A stretch of 64,000 nt of DNA from Bacillota bacterium (lineage in GTDB: Bacteria; Bacillota; Clostridia; Lachnospirales; Lachnospiraceae), in contig CABJAN010000001.1 in NCBI GenBank assembly GCA_902363515.1, forward strand, positions 310,001 through 374,000. The letters run 5' to 3'. The notes under the pieces are model-generated. The model searched no databases, was not told the origin of the DNA, and saw nothing but the letters and a program-made list of their open reading frames with translations. This document shows positions 52,794 to 61,613 of this stretch, piece after piece. The translations under genes and the position numbers were made by a program. Within the stretch, counting starts at the first letter, position 1. Each line of letters opens with the position of its first letter.

Positions 52794-53198
52794 TTATTGA
52801 AATCCACTGGCAATTTCCCTTGCTTTTTGCACCTTTTCGATAAACAACACTGGTCTGATAATCTTACTTTTTACGCTTGTTTTCCTTCTCCAACTTAAAT
52901 TTTGAAATGGTATTTTCAAATTTTTATCAAAGGAAACCTGAATTTCCTGCTTGTTTCCAGATACTACATAGGTGTCTTCTTTTGCTCTTGATGTCTGCCC
53001 TGCTTTTTCCACCCCGTCTGTTCCTCTTGTAACTGCCATTGTACTTCCGTAAACAGCGATCTCACAGGCTCCTGCTGTGTCCCAGACTCTTTGATAGCTT
53101 CCTAATAAAAGCAAAAGAGATGCAAACAATATCAAGAGCCACACTCCGCTAATCATGGCCATTTCCACTGTATAGCTTCCTTTTATCTTACGCTCCAT
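52794..53198 (-). CDS. Small TadE-like pseudopilin
   Basis: A 134-aa protein beginning MERKIKGSYTVEMAMISGVW and continuing into a single hydrophobic helix: the GSYTVEMA segment is the TadE/pseudopilin-type prepilin site. The rest is a polar extracytoplasmic part. The start lies inside the end of the prepilin peptidase gene (16-base overlap), implying coupled translation. The longer frame reading back to 53471 is a shadow of that gene. Confidence 0.8.
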   Translation of the reverse strand: MERKIKGSYTVEMAMISGVWLLILFASLLLLLGSYQRVWDTAGACEIAVYGSTMAVTRGTDGVEKAGQTSRAKEDTYVVSGNKQEIQVSFDKNLKIPFQNLSWRRKTSVKSKIIRPVLFIEKVQKAREIASGFQ

Positions 53199-53632
53199 AA
53201 CCCCGCACCTGCCATTCCCAAGAGCAAAAAGGGAACAAATGCAATCTGGCTGTCCCTGCTTTTCTTTCTTATTATAACCAGATAAATAGCTGCTCCAAGC
53301 ACACCAAATAATGCTGTTCCAAGAACCCCTAAAGTTTCCCAAAATCCCATAGAAAATCCTAAAATCAAGGTCAAATAACCATCGCCATAGCCTACTGCTT
53401 CCTTTGACAGCTTTCCCATAATTAACATCCCAATTCCCGGTAAAAGTCCTGTCAGTGCAAAAATCAGCCACTCTGAAATTTTCTCTGTTCCACCAATCTG
53501 ACGCCCGATTTCATAAATAAGAACCACTGCTGCATATAACCTGATTTTCCACAAGGAAATTTTCTTTTCTCTCAAATCTTCCATACTACAGATTCCCAAC
53601 ATTCCCATATGTATCATCCATTTTGTTGTCAT
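53183..53632 (-). CDS. Prepilin peptidase, A24 family (second copy)
   Basis: A 149-aa membrane aspartic protease that cuts the leader from pilins. The two catalytic Asp are in CSMEDLREKKIS and GYGDGYL. The start MTTKW at 53632 overlaps the upstream stop (ATGA) with GGGGG 6 bases before it. It lies among pseudopilin genes, while another A24 peptidase opens the operon, so each may serve different substrates. Confidence 0.85.
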   Translation of the reverse strand: MTTKWMIHMGMLGICSMEDLREKKISLWKIRLYAAVVLIYEIGRQIGGTEKISEWLIFALTGLLPGIGMLIMGKLSKEAVGYGDGYLTLILGFSMGFWETLGVLGTALFGVLGAAIYLVIIRKKSRDSQIAFVPFLLLGMAGAGLWSVR

Positions 53633-54456
53633 GAGCCACCCCCACATCTTTCACAGGCATGAAACGCGCCTGTCTCTGATTTTTTTACCATTTTTACCGT
53701 TCTTTTAATCCCCCCGCAATGAACATCATTGTGATATGCGGTTCCGTGCTGTGTGATATAAACGCTGTCATTTGCTGAACCCTGACCAATGCAATTCTCA
53801 CAGGGATGATAGCTGCTTCCATACTGATTTCTGTCTGCCTGCGCCTGTTCCAGGGAAACCTTTTCTACAGAAAGGTCTAAATGTGTACAGGCAGGCGAAG
53901 TATGGTAAACACTTTCCCAATCTGTTACATAAACCATTTCACAGTCTTCACTATTTCCATGCAAAGTTCCATGAAACCCGGTCCATGCTCTTGCCTGGCT
54001 TTTTACAGAAATCCGAACAGGAAACAATTGAAACAACCCTGATGGGATTTTATAGGAAAAAGAAGCCTTCAGTGAAACCATATCATTGGAATATCCTGAG
54101 CCCAAAAGCATAATTCCATTTACTCCTCCCTGAATACCGGATAAACGCTCTGCTTGCAGACACTCTCTGATTTTCCTGGTCCCATAAGCAACACATATCC
54201 CATCCTGAACTACTCCTACCGGTGAATTATGATCCTCCGGCCCACAATAAGCATACATCCCCAATTCTTTCGCCCCTTCACACATAGCGGTCTGAATCAA
54301 GGCAGAAATCCGATACAAGTCCAACATCCCTGTAATCACAACTACTACCAGAAAGAAAAGGGGCAGAATGAATGCGCTTTCCACAGTAAGACTGGCCTTT
54401 TTCTGCTGAAGAGAACTTTCCTCCTTATTCTTTTTTTCTAATTTTCTGTGTTTCAT
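53629..54456 (-). CDS. TadE-like pilus protein with cysteine-rich C-terminal repeats
   Basis: A 275-aa protein. An N-terminal KASLTVESAFILPLFFL segment is the pseudopilin cleavage/helix region. The C-terminal 90 residues carry two YH...C...C-x-x-C units: YHTSPACTHL...YHPCENC (residues 184-222) and YHNDVHCGGI...FHACERC (241-271). Each resembles the small metal-binding modules often seen at the ends of secreted proteins. Zinc binding outside the cell is inferred. RBS AGGGAAA. Confidence 0.85.
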   Translation of the reverse strand: MKHRKLEKKNKEESSLQQKKASLTVESAFILPLFFLVVVVITGMLDLYRISALIQTAMCEGAKELGMYAYCGPEDHNSPVGVVQDGICVAYGTRKIRECLQAERLSGIQGGVNGIMLLGSGYSNDMVSLKASFSYKIPSGLFQLFPVRISVKSQARAWTGFHGTLHGNSEDCEMVYVTDWESVYHTSPACTHLDLSVEKVSLEQAQADRNQYGSSYHPCENCIGQGSANDSVYITQHGTAYHNDVHCGGIKRTVKMVKKSETGAFHACERCGGGS

Positions 54457-54473
54457 TTTCCCTGCCCCACTTT

Positions 54474-55844
54474 CTACATGTCATATGTATACATACGTTC
54501 TGCCTGCCACTGTTTTCCCTCCGGTCCCTGAATCAGAAAAGAAAAGGAAACTGCGTCCACACAGGCATCCATAGCAAATGTCTCTTTCCCTTCTGTCTGC
54601 CTCATATTCAATTCTATGATATCCATGGACCGCATAACTGCCTTTTCCTTCGAAGACATGGAAAACAATATCCGCAAATAATCCTCATACGTAAGCCCCT
54701 TGGTTCCCTGTCCTGTCTGACGGGCATTTAGATTACTCAACTGAGTTTGCCAGGATGCATGATCTTTTATGAGTGGAATTTTCCCTCCTGAAAGTAAGGT
54801 TCTCACATCAGCCAGACTTTCCACATATGCCCATCCGGCTGCCAAAATTGCCTGGACTAAGGTCATTCCTTCCGGAATCAAAGTCAGAAAGGATAATGCC
54901 GCGGCACATGCCTCCAACTCTGCTCTTTTTTGTCCGTTTGTATACAGATAAGCAATATTAGACACCTCGCGTATGAGCAGTAGCCGATTTACCACATAAG
55001 AAAGATTACTCTTATCGGAATCTTTTCCTCCCAGAATGTACTCTACTTCATAGTCCAGAGGTCCTTCGCTGTTTCCATCTGTATAGCTGCTCATATGTTC
55101 CAGAATATATTCCTGCACCCATATTTTATCCAAAACAGAAGTATCGTGTTCAAGCTGTGGAAAATCTCCCATTCCGGTTTGCAAAGTCCTTTTTGAAACC
55201 ATTGTTGTAGTATCGGTTTCCTTTTGAGAGACCGTGGTTCCAACTGGTAAGACCATACCAAGAAATCCATTATTTCTGATATTTCCAATAATGTCTAAGG
55301 GATTATTATTCTCTGAAATCCCCTCCATAGGCTCTGTTTCTTCTGGAATTGCCTCAGATATACCGCCATCTTGTATGGCTTCCTGTTCATTCATAATATC
55401 GGCAGCCTGTGTAAGCATGTTCTGAATATGCTCAATGCCTTCTACTCCCAGATTTCCTTTCATATAACGTATCATCTGCTGTTCCACTGCCTTTCCACTA
55501 CTGTCAGAAGCAATTCGAAAGCCATCCACGCCACTTCCAAGAATCTGGCATTTTGTAAGCCCGGAAGACAAAACCGGTTCCATATAATATTCCATCTGAT
55601 TCACCATCTGCCCCATATTTAACGTTCCCTGTCCATATCCGCCATCCAGAAAAAACAGATGATACCTTTCTAAAAGCTCCTGATCATATTCTGAAAAAAG
55701 TGAATATAATCCTGTATCAATTCCATTAACTGCCTGTGTTCTTGCGCATGCCACTTTGGAGGCTTGAAGCCCTGCTGCCACCAGGGACAGCAGGACTAAC
55801 ATCATAAGGCTCATAGCAACCGTCATACTTCCTGTTTTCTTCAA
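54474..55844 (-). CDS. DUF5702-like TadG-type pilus protein
   Basis: A 456-aa protein with an N-terminal membrane helix (MTVAMSLMMLVLLSLVAAGL) and a large extracytoplasmic domain, matching the clostridial DUF5702 proteins encoded in Tad loci. YSLFSEYDQELLERYHLFFLDG near the N-terminus is characteristic. The reading starts at TTG (55844), which gives the Lys-Lys N-terminus and a GGTG 5 bases upstream; the ATG 18 bases further is an alternative. It follows the Flp1 pilin gene by 11 bases. Confidence 0.8.
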   Translation of the reverse strand: MKKTGSMTVAMSLMMLVLLSLVAAGLQASKVACARTQAVNGIDTGLYSLFSEYDQELLERYHLFFLDGGYGQGTLNMGQMVNQMEYYMEPVLSSGLTKCQILGSGVDGFRIASDSSGKAVEQQMIRYMKGNLGVEGIEHIQNMLTQAADIMNEQEAIQDGGISEAIPEETEPMEGISENNNPLDIIGNIRNNGFLGMVLPVGTTVSQKETDTTTMVSKRTLQTGMGDFPQLEHDTSVLDKIWVQEYILEHMSSYTDGNSEGPLDYEVEYILGGKDSDKSNLSYVVNRLLLIREVSNIAYLYTNGQKRAELEACAAALSFLTLIPEGMTLVQAILAAGWAYVESLADVRTLLSGGKIPLIKDHASWQTQLSNLNARQTGQGTKGLTYEDYLRILFSMSSKEKAVMRSMDIIELNMRQTEGKETFAMDACVDAVSFSFLIQGPEGKQWQAERMYTYDM

Positions 55845-55855
55845 CCTTTCACCGC

Positions 55856-56023
55856 CTATATACTGTTGCTCTGTTTTGTAATTTTCGATAAAATGTTCTT
55901 TACAAGACTGGTAAGCTGTTCTTTAAAAATCAGCACAAGGCCAATTAATACCACCAGAATTAAAATAATTTCCACTACACCTACCGCATCTTCTTCCTGC
56001 CAGAATTCTCTCCATAACTTCAT
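55856..56023 (-). CDS. Flp1-type type IVb pilin
   Basis: A 55-aa protein encoding MKLWREFWQEEDAVGVVEII, then a hydrophobic helix through LVVLIGLVLIF and a short basic tail. Position, size and the G-V-V-E junction before the helix identify it as the major pilin (Flp1 family), cleaved by a prepilin peptidase of this operon and assembled by TadA. AGGAGG is 8 bases before the ATG. It falls below common ORF length limits and is easily missed. Confidence 0.85.
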   Translation of the reverse strand: MKLWREFWQEEDAVGVVEIILILVVLIGLVLIFKEQLTSLVKNILSKITKQSNSI

Positions 56024-56036
56024 CTTGTATTCCTCC

Positions 56037-57257
56037 TTACATAAAATTTAAAAAAGCGGGTACCATAAGAATAATCAGCACTACAATTAGCTGCATTACC
56101 ATGGGGAGCAATAGCTTAATCCCTGCTTCTTCTCCCTGTACTTTAGCATTTCGTTTTCTTTCTTCTGTAACAGAGGCAGCTTCCCGCTCCAGCAATTCCA
56201 ATGAATTTTCATTCCCTTTTCTCAGATTCTGAACCAGTAAAACGGAAAGCATCTTATACTGAGAGAGCCCAAAACGTCTTCCCATTCTTTCATATGCCTC
56301 TGCTTCATATACACCCCCTTCCATTTCTTTACAGGTTTTTACCACCTCCTCGTATGCCGCCCTCTCTCCAAGCTGATACTTATCCCGATTTCTTAAATAA
56401 CCGGCTGCCAATTTTTCCATTGCTTTGCGAATAGAAAATCCAGCTCTCAAAAACAAAACTAATTTTTCCACAATATCAGGATAGTCCCTCTGCATTTCCT
56501 TTTTCCGCAACTCTTCTCTTTGCTTTTCCTTTTCTTTTGCCAGAGGAAAAATACCAATTCCCAGAATAACGGACAAGGCGCAGATAAGAAGTCCCGTAGG
56601 TTCCTGTTCTGTTTCGTAATGTAGTTCTTCACCATCTACTGTTGTAGGAAGGAGTAATTTCTCCTGTTCACTGCTGCTGAGTTCTTCCGCCTGATTCTGA
56701 ATCTTTCTGGCAAGCTCCTGCTCCTCATTTAATGGAACCGGATATACCTTCACTGCTTTTTGCCAGATTTCCTCCTGCTCTCCAAGGGAAACAGCGCAAA
56801 ACACCATGGTATCTTCGCCTTGAGTATTCACTGTATCTCCAATTCTTCCTTCCCAGCTTAAAATTTGCGGATTCTCTGTACTCCAGGACAGTCTTGCCGG
56901 ATTTTCTTTGATCTCCCCTGGAAATTCCATATGATGATGAATCTCTCCTTCTTCTGTCTCTTCCTGAAACCATTGTTCCAGGTAGGTAAAGGCCTCCTGT
57001 ATGAATTCTTTCTGTTTCTCTTCCCCATAAGTTTCTTCCTCTACATAAATACGAACTTCTTGTTCCTGATTACCTTTTTGAACCTTTAAATTCTGTTCAT
57101 AAGCCCCCTCTCCATAAGGATTCCGCAGTAAATACTTTGTATCTGTATTTTGCCTTTCCTTCACATAAATTCCAATTCCCAATAAATTTCCAAGTAAAAC
57201 CACTAACACTGCCAGACAGATTTCCTTTCCCGGTTTTTGCCCTTTTTTAAACTTCAA
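56037..57257 (-). CDS. TadC-like type II secretion F-domain protein with large insert
   Basis: A 406-aa inner-membrane protein. An N-terminal helix (ICLAVLVVLLGNLLGIGIYV) is followed by about 190 residues that should lie outside the membrane, then helices and the T2SSF core (VEKLVLFLRAGFSIRKAMEKLAAGYL...). The outer domain is larger than in classical TadC. Start is TTG at 57257, overlapping the TadB stop by 11 bases. It partners with TadB as the platform for pilus assembly. Confidence 0.85.
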   Translation of the reverse strand: MKFKKGQKPGKEICLAVLVVLLGNLLGIGIYVKERQNTDTKYLLRNPYGEGAYEQNLKVQKGNQEQEVRIYVEEETYGEEKQKEFIQEAFTYLEQWFQEETEEGEIHHHMEFPGEIKENPARLSWSTENPQILSWEGRIGDTVNTQGEDTMVFCAVSLGEQEEIWQKAVKVYPVPLNEEQELARKIQNQAEELSSSEQEKLLLPTTVDGEELHYETEQEPTGLLICALSVILGIGIFPLAKEKEKQREELRKKEMQRDYPDIVEKLVLFLRAGFSIRKAMEKLAAGYLRNRDKYQLGERAAYEEVVKTCKEMEGGVYEAEAYERMGRRFGLSQYKMLSVLLVQNLRKGNENSLELLEREAASVTEERKRNAKVQGEEAGIKLLLPMVMQLIVVLIILMVPAFLNFM

Positions 57258-58005
57258 TATCCGTCAACCTCACTCCCCAGAAAAACGCAAATAAATATAG
57301 CGCCAGGCAGAAAGTCATAATGCAGATGCCTGCAGTGGTATCATAGAGTACATCCAGAAAGCCGGGAGAAGTGATGCGCATATACAAAATAATTCCCAGA
57401 GGAATGATACTCATAATCCTCTGCTCCATTTTCCTGGATGCCAGCATGGTATCAATTTCCTTTTTTACCTGAATCCTTTCTTCCATAGAAGCGATACATT
57501 TTTGCAGGATTTCCTTCATATTTCCTCCCATCTTTTTAGACTGTACCAAAATATCAGAAAAATTCAGGATGTCCTCTACCCTGCTTCTCATTCCAAGGTC
57601 ATACAGTAGTTCTTCTAATGGAATACTATGTTTTAGCTGAATTTCCATATAGGAAAACTCCATGGTCATTTCTGCTGTTTTTCCGTAAATCCGCTCCAAA
57701 TCCTTTCTGGTCTCCCGCACTGCATTATCCAGGGAATACCCGGCTGAAATTCCTATCTGCAAGGCATTTAGGGCTTCTTTAAATTGATAGTGGATACGCT
57801 TTTTGCGAAGCTGAATCTGCTGTCTTTTCCTCTGTCTGATATACCAGGCAGCAATAGGAAGTATAAAAAGGAACACCGCAGGACTCTGATAAAACAGATA
57901 GTTAATGGTGCAGCATAAAACCACTGCTTCTGCTGTATACTGCAGCCATTGCTTCCATGACAACTGGTAAACATTATAATCTATCTTTTTTCCTGTATTT
58001 TTCAT
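57247..58005 (-). CDS. TadB-like type II secretion F-domain protein
   Basis: A 252-aa membrane platform protein: two N-terminal helices, cytoplasmic T2SSF domain (FKEALNALQIGISAGYSLDNAVRETRKDLE...GGNMKEILQKC) and two C-terminal helices. It overlaps TadA's stop by 4 bases (ATGA). Works with TadC under the TadA ATPase. Confidence 0.9.
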   Translation of the reverse strand: MKNTGKKIDYNVYQLSWKQWLQYTAEAVVLCCTINYLFYQSPAVFLFILPIAAWYIRQRKRQQIQLRKKRIHYQFKEALNALQIGISAGYSLDNAVRETRKDLERIYGKTAEMTMEFSYMEIQLKHSIPLEELLYDLGMRSRVEDILNFSDILVQSKKMGGNMKEILQKCIASMEERIQVKKEIDTMLASRKMEQRIMSIIPLGIILYMRITSPGFLDVLYDTTAGICIMTFCLALYLFAFFWGVRLTDIEV

Positions 58006-59198
58006 AAAGAAATCCCTGCCCTTCTCAATTTTTCCCTGTGTTTTAATTCTCCTGTTTTTTCCAGCTCCTCTTTTCTGACAAACAGAGGATTTAATACAAT
58101 TTCTCCTTCACACATTCGGTCAATCTCGCAGATTTCCTGTACTTTTCTACTCTTGTCCCTCATTCTTCCCAGATGAATAAACAAATCAAAACCTGACAAG
58201 ATCTGTCTCCGTATAACCGGAATGGGAAGTTCAATCCCCATAAGCACCATGGTTTCCAGCCTGCTTATCATATCTTTGCAACTGTTTGCATGAATGGTTG
58301 ACAGACTCCCGTCATTCCCTACATTGACAGCCTGCAAAAGCTCCGCGGCTTCTTTGGAACGTACCTCTCCTACAATAATTCTGCTTGGCCGCATTCTCAG
58401 ACAAGTTTTCAGCAAGTCTCCTATGGTAATTTCCTGGCTTTTTTCAATATTTGCCTGTCTGCATTCCAGCCTCACCAGATTAGGCAGACCCTGAAGCTGT
58501 AATTCTGCGTTATCTTCAATGGTAATAACGCGCTCATCTTCTGGTATATACTGAGACAGGGCATTTAGAAATGTGGTTTTCCCTGCGCCGGTTCCTCCTC
58601 CGATTAAAATGGTATAGCCTGCCTGAATCATCACACGTAAAAAATCTGCGGCTTCACCGGTAAGACTATCTAGTTCCAACAGTTTTTCCATGGTAATGGG
58701 CTCACTTGGAAACCTGCGGATGGTCAGAATCGGTCCATCCAGAGCAACCGGAGCAATTACCGCATTAATTCGTTCTCCATGCTTCAGCCTGGCATCTACA
58801 ATGGGCTGCAACGTATTAATCACCCGATTACATCTGGATGCCATTTGCTGTATCACATCATCTAATTTTTCCGGAGAGGAAAAACTCTTCTCCCAGGGAA
58901 AAATCTTGCCATTTCGTTCAATAAAAATCCTATCCCACCGGTTTACCATAATTTCCGTAATACTTTCGTCTTCCAAAAGTTCTTCCAGCACATCCATTTT
59001 TCTTACAGACTGAAACAATTCCCTGCGAAGTTCCTCCCTCCTGGATATGGGAAGATAGGAACTTCTGCAATAATCTCCCATTAAAGTATCAATTTGCTCC
59101 AACACCCCCTCATCTGATTCTTCCCAGGTATCCTCCAACTGTTCCACCAACCGTTTTCTCAGACTCAGAAAATCCTCCCTATCTTTTTTCTCACCCAT
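58002..59198 (-). CDS. Pilus assembly ATPase TadA/CpaF
   Basis: A 398-aa secretion ATPase powering pilus polymerisation. Walker A GGGTGAGKTTFLNAL, Walker B region RPSRIIVGEVRSKEAAELLQA with the Asp box ITIEDNAELQ, and His box STIHANSCKDM are all present. N-terminal helical domain about residues 1-100. It overlaps the TadZ stop by 8 bases. Confidence 0.95.
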   Translation of the reverse strand: MGEKKDREDFLSLRKRLVEQLEDTWEESDEGVLEQIDTLMGDYCRSSYLPISRREELRRELFQSVRKMDVLEELLEDESITEIMVNRWDRIFIERNGKIFPWEKSFSSPEKLDDVIQQMASRCNRVINTLQPIVDARLKHGERINAVIAPVALDGPILTIRRFPSEPITMEKLLELDSLTGEAADFLRVMIQAGYTILIGGGTGAGKTTFLNALSQYIPEDERVITIEDNAELQLQGLPNLVRLECRQANIEKSQEITIGDLLKTCLRMRPSRIIVGEVRSKEAAELLQAVNVGNDGSLSTIHANSCKDMISRLETMVLMGIELPIPVIRRQILSGFDLFIHLGRMRDKSRKVQEICEIDRMCEGEIVLNPLFVRKEELEKTGELKHREKLRRAGISL

Positions 59199-60186
59199 GT
59201 TTCTCCAACATCCTCCTTACAAAACCTCCCCATTTTCCCCATGACAGGGTTTCTACAAACTCTGCATCTGAAAGATTCACCCCACAGGCAGGCAGTCTAA
59301 CCTCTTTTATCCTCTCCTGTTCTATTCTTCCCCACTGCTTTATCAGCTTTTTGAACTGCTCTAGCTTACATCTTGCTATCACATCGTCCTGGATAGGCAC
59401 ATATACGGTCTTACACATGGCAAGTAACTGAAATATCTGCCCCACACTGTTTCCCATATCCAGAATTACAGTTTCATAATGTTTCCCCTGACGGATAAAA
59501 TCAAAAAGCTTTATCCAGTCCTCATTGCCAATGGCATGGATATCTTCAGGGGAAACTACAGGCGGGATAAAATCCATCTTTCCAAGGGGTTTCATAAATC
59601 TTCCCAATTCTTCATATGCAAGATGCTCCCTGCATCTTAGAAAGTAGAAAAGATCTGTGAGATTTCCGGTATCCTCTAACCCAAACAACTTCTCAAAACC
59701 TGAATAAGCTTCCATATTCAGATACAGTACTGCCTTTTCCTCTCCTAAAATCTGCCCTATTGTCAGCGCCAGCAAGGTTTTCGCACTTCTTGCCACAGGA
59801 GAATAGACCCCAATAAATTCCATATCTTGTTTTGCCACTGCATACAGAGCCGGGGCTGTGTTTTCTACATAATACGCCATAACTTCCTGTATCACAGAAT
59901 CCGCGGACTGATACTTATAGACCGTTTTATGACCTTCTTCCTGCTCTTTGTTCTCAGACAGCAAAATCATACTCTCAGCCCCCAGTTTCTCAATTTGTGC
60001 ATCCACATCTCCTTCCGCAATTAATAAAATCTCAGGGGGATTTTTCCCTGCATAAGTACACAATTTCTCCACATCTGTAAAAGCCTCTGCCTGAAAAGGC
60101 AGTTTTTTCCTGCTGTTCAAATACTCTGCAAAATTGCAGGCATATTCACCCTCTGTGTCACACACAGCAATCACATTTTTCTTCAA
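59191..60186 (-). CDS. TadZ/CpaE-like protein
   Basis: A 331-aa protein of the ParA/MinD-like TadZ type that places the pilus machine in the cell. N-terminal receiver-like domain (VIAVCDTEGEYACNFAEYLN...) and a C-terminal ATPase-like domain, but the deviant Walker region (GVYSPVARSAKTLLALTIGQIL) lacks a standard KGG-type P-loop. Starts at TTG with GGGAGG upstream, overlapping the prepilin peptidase stop by 4 bases. Confidence 0.82.
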   Translation of the reverse strand: MKKNVIAVCDTEGEYACNFAEYLNSRKKLPFQAEAFTDVEKLCTYAGKNPPEILLIAEGDVDAQIEKLGAESMILLSENKEQEEGHKTVYKYQSADSVIQEVMAYYVENTAPALYAVAKQDMEFIGVYSPVARSAKTLLALTIGQILGEEKAVLYLNMEAYSGFEKLFGLEDTGNLTDLFYFLRCREHLAYEELGRFMKPLGKMDFIPPVVSPEDIHAIGNEDWIKLFDFIRQGKHYETVILDMGNSVGQIFQLLAMCKTVYVPIQDDVIARCKLEQFKKLIKQWGRIEQERIKEVRLPACGVNLSDAEFVETLSWGKWGGFVRRMLEKHG

Positions 60187-60761
60187 TAAAAACCTCCCGC
60201 ATACAACATTACACTTAGAAAAACAGGTACTGTAAAATGAAAATTTTCAGCTCTTTTTCCCTTCTCCATATAAGGTTTCCTCTCTCCTGTTTTTACATAT
60301 TCGCAAACATAATGAAAAAAATAGAATCCTCTTTCTTTTAGATTTCCACAAGAAATAAGAAATGCAACAGATAAGATTGCTCCCAGAAAAAAGGAGCAGA
60401 CCATAAGTTTTAAGATAACTGACCAGCCCAGAATGCCTCCCAGGACGCAAAACAATTTAATATCACCTGCCCCCAGCATCCGAAAAGCAAAAAGCGGCAA
60501 CAGTAAAAAGAACGGAAGCGCAATTCCAAACATATAAGCTGCCACTCCGGAAAGTCTTCCTACCTGTATCTGATAAGAAAGTCCCACCGCAAGCCCCAGA
60601 CAAACAAAGCTATTCACCACCTTTTCCATTAAAAAATCCATACACACAGCAGCTCCTGACACAGCCAGAACCAGCCATAGTCCCACAGACAAATAACCAC
60701 CTCTTTCTTCTCTTTTCTTAAAAAAACCGGATAATGTGACCGAACGGTCTGAATAAATCAT
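60183..60761 (-). CDS. Prepilin peptidase, A24 family (first copy), start of Tad operon
   Basis: A 192-aa membrane protease with catalytic Asp residues in AVCMDFLMEKVVN and GAGDIKLFCVLGG. About six helices and a polar N-terminus. The ATG at 60761 has no clear ribosome site; a TTG at 60692 (23 codons in) follows AGAGGTGG and could be the true start. It is transcribed from a strong promoter at 60785-60813 and opens the 12-gene operon. Confidence 0.85.
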   Translation of the reverse strand: MIYSDRSVTLSGFFKKREERGGYLSVGLWLVLAVSGAAVCMDFLMEKVVNSFVCLGLAVGLSYQIQVGRLSGVAAYMFGIALPFFLLLPLFAFRMLGAGDIKLFCVLGGILGWSVILKLMVCSFFLGAILSVAFLISCGNLKERGFYFFHYVCEYVKTGERKPYMEKGKRAENFHFTVPVFLSVMLYAGGFY

Positions 60762-60784
60762 AACGAATTGTTTAAGATGACTTG

Positions 60785-60813
60785 ATTATACCCGTTCTCC
60801 TCCCCTTTGTAAA
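60785..60813 (-). promoter_or_regulatory. Promoter of the Tad pilus operon
   Basis: On the minus strand TTTACA (60808-60813) and TATAAT (60785-60790) are exactly 17 bases apart. No hairpin terminator is seen inside the 10-kb operon that follows, and most of its genes overlap or lie within about 30 bases of the next; the widest gap is 62 bases, before the rhomboid gene. Confidence 0.7.
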
Positions 60814-60864
60814 GGGAAATTCCATGAAAAAATACGATTTGGGTATACTATACAAAATTACTGT

Positions 60865-60893
60865 TTGCATTACTGCTAATTTTCAGTTAAAAT
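60865..60893 (+). promoter_or_regulatory. Promoter for the SGNH hydrolase gene
   Basis: TTGCAT (60865-60870) and TAAAAT (60888-60893) are 17 bases apart, about 48 bases before the ATG. Confidence 0.5.
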
Positions 60894-60940
60894 AATTAAT
60901 AGAATCGGAATACAATCGTATGGATTAAGGAGTATAGATT

Positions 60941-61555
60941 ATGGGACTCATTGTATTTTTAGGAGACAGCATTACAGACGCAGACAGAAAGAACTCTCCC
61001 AACCAGTTGGGATATGGTTATGTAAATATATTTTCTCAGAACTTAAATCAGCAGGAAGGAAACTGGCAGATTATCAATCGGGGCATAGACGGACAGATTA
61101 CCCAGCAGGTGGCTCATTCTCTTCATGAGCAGTGCATTTCCCTGCATCCGGATTATGTAAGCATTCTGGTAGGTATCAATGATATCGGCCTGATTGTATC
61201 TGCTGAAACATCTGAACAGGAAAAACTCTATATGTTAGAGGACAGCATCCGCGCTTATCATGAAATGTTATTTGACCTTTCCAGAGAAAGTACCGCAAAA
61301 GTGATTACTCTGGAACCATTTATCTTTCCAAAAGACGGTCTCTATGAAGACTGGGTTTCATGGCAGAAAAAAATGTCCAAAAACATCCGAAAACTTGCCA
61401 GAAACTATGGTGCGTATTTTATCCCTTTGCAGGATCCTCTTAACCGGAAAATCCAGGAATTAGGATATGACACCATCACCACAGATGGTATTCATCTGAC
61501 CCCTGCCGGTCAAAATATCCTGGCAGAGGTTGTAAGGGACGCCTTCTCCATCTAG
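60941..61555 (+). CDS. SGNH/GDSL-family hydrolase
   Basis: A 204-aa esterase/lipase-type hydrolase without signal peptide. Block I GDSITDADR (nucleophile Ser), Gly in the IDGQIT region, block III GINDIGL, and block V DGIHLTPAG (Asp-x-x-His) are complete. Probable substrates are acetylated sugars or lysophospholipids. RBS AAGGAG. Single gene with its own promoter and terminator. Confidence 0.93.
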   Translation: MGLIVFLGDSITDADRKNSPNQLGYGYVNIFSQNLNQQEGNWQIINRGIDGQITQQVAHSLHEQCISLHPDYVSILVGINDIGLIVSAETSEQEKLYMLEDSIRAYHEMLFDLSRESTAKVITLEPFIFPKDGLYEDWVSWQKKMSKNIRKLARNYGAYFIPLQDPLNRKIQELGYDTITTDGIHLTPAGQNILAEVVRDAFSI

Positions 61556-61562
61556 TATATGC

Positions 61563-61610
61563 AAGAATATTTATACAGTTCTATTGCAGGCTGTATAAAT
61601 ATTCTTTTTT
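61563..61610 (+). terminator. Terminator of the SGNH hydrolase gene
   Basis: AAGAATATTTATACAG pairs perfectly (16 bp) with CTGTATAAATATTCTT around a 12-base loop, followed by TTTT. Confidence 0.9.
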
Positions 61611-61613
61611 ATT

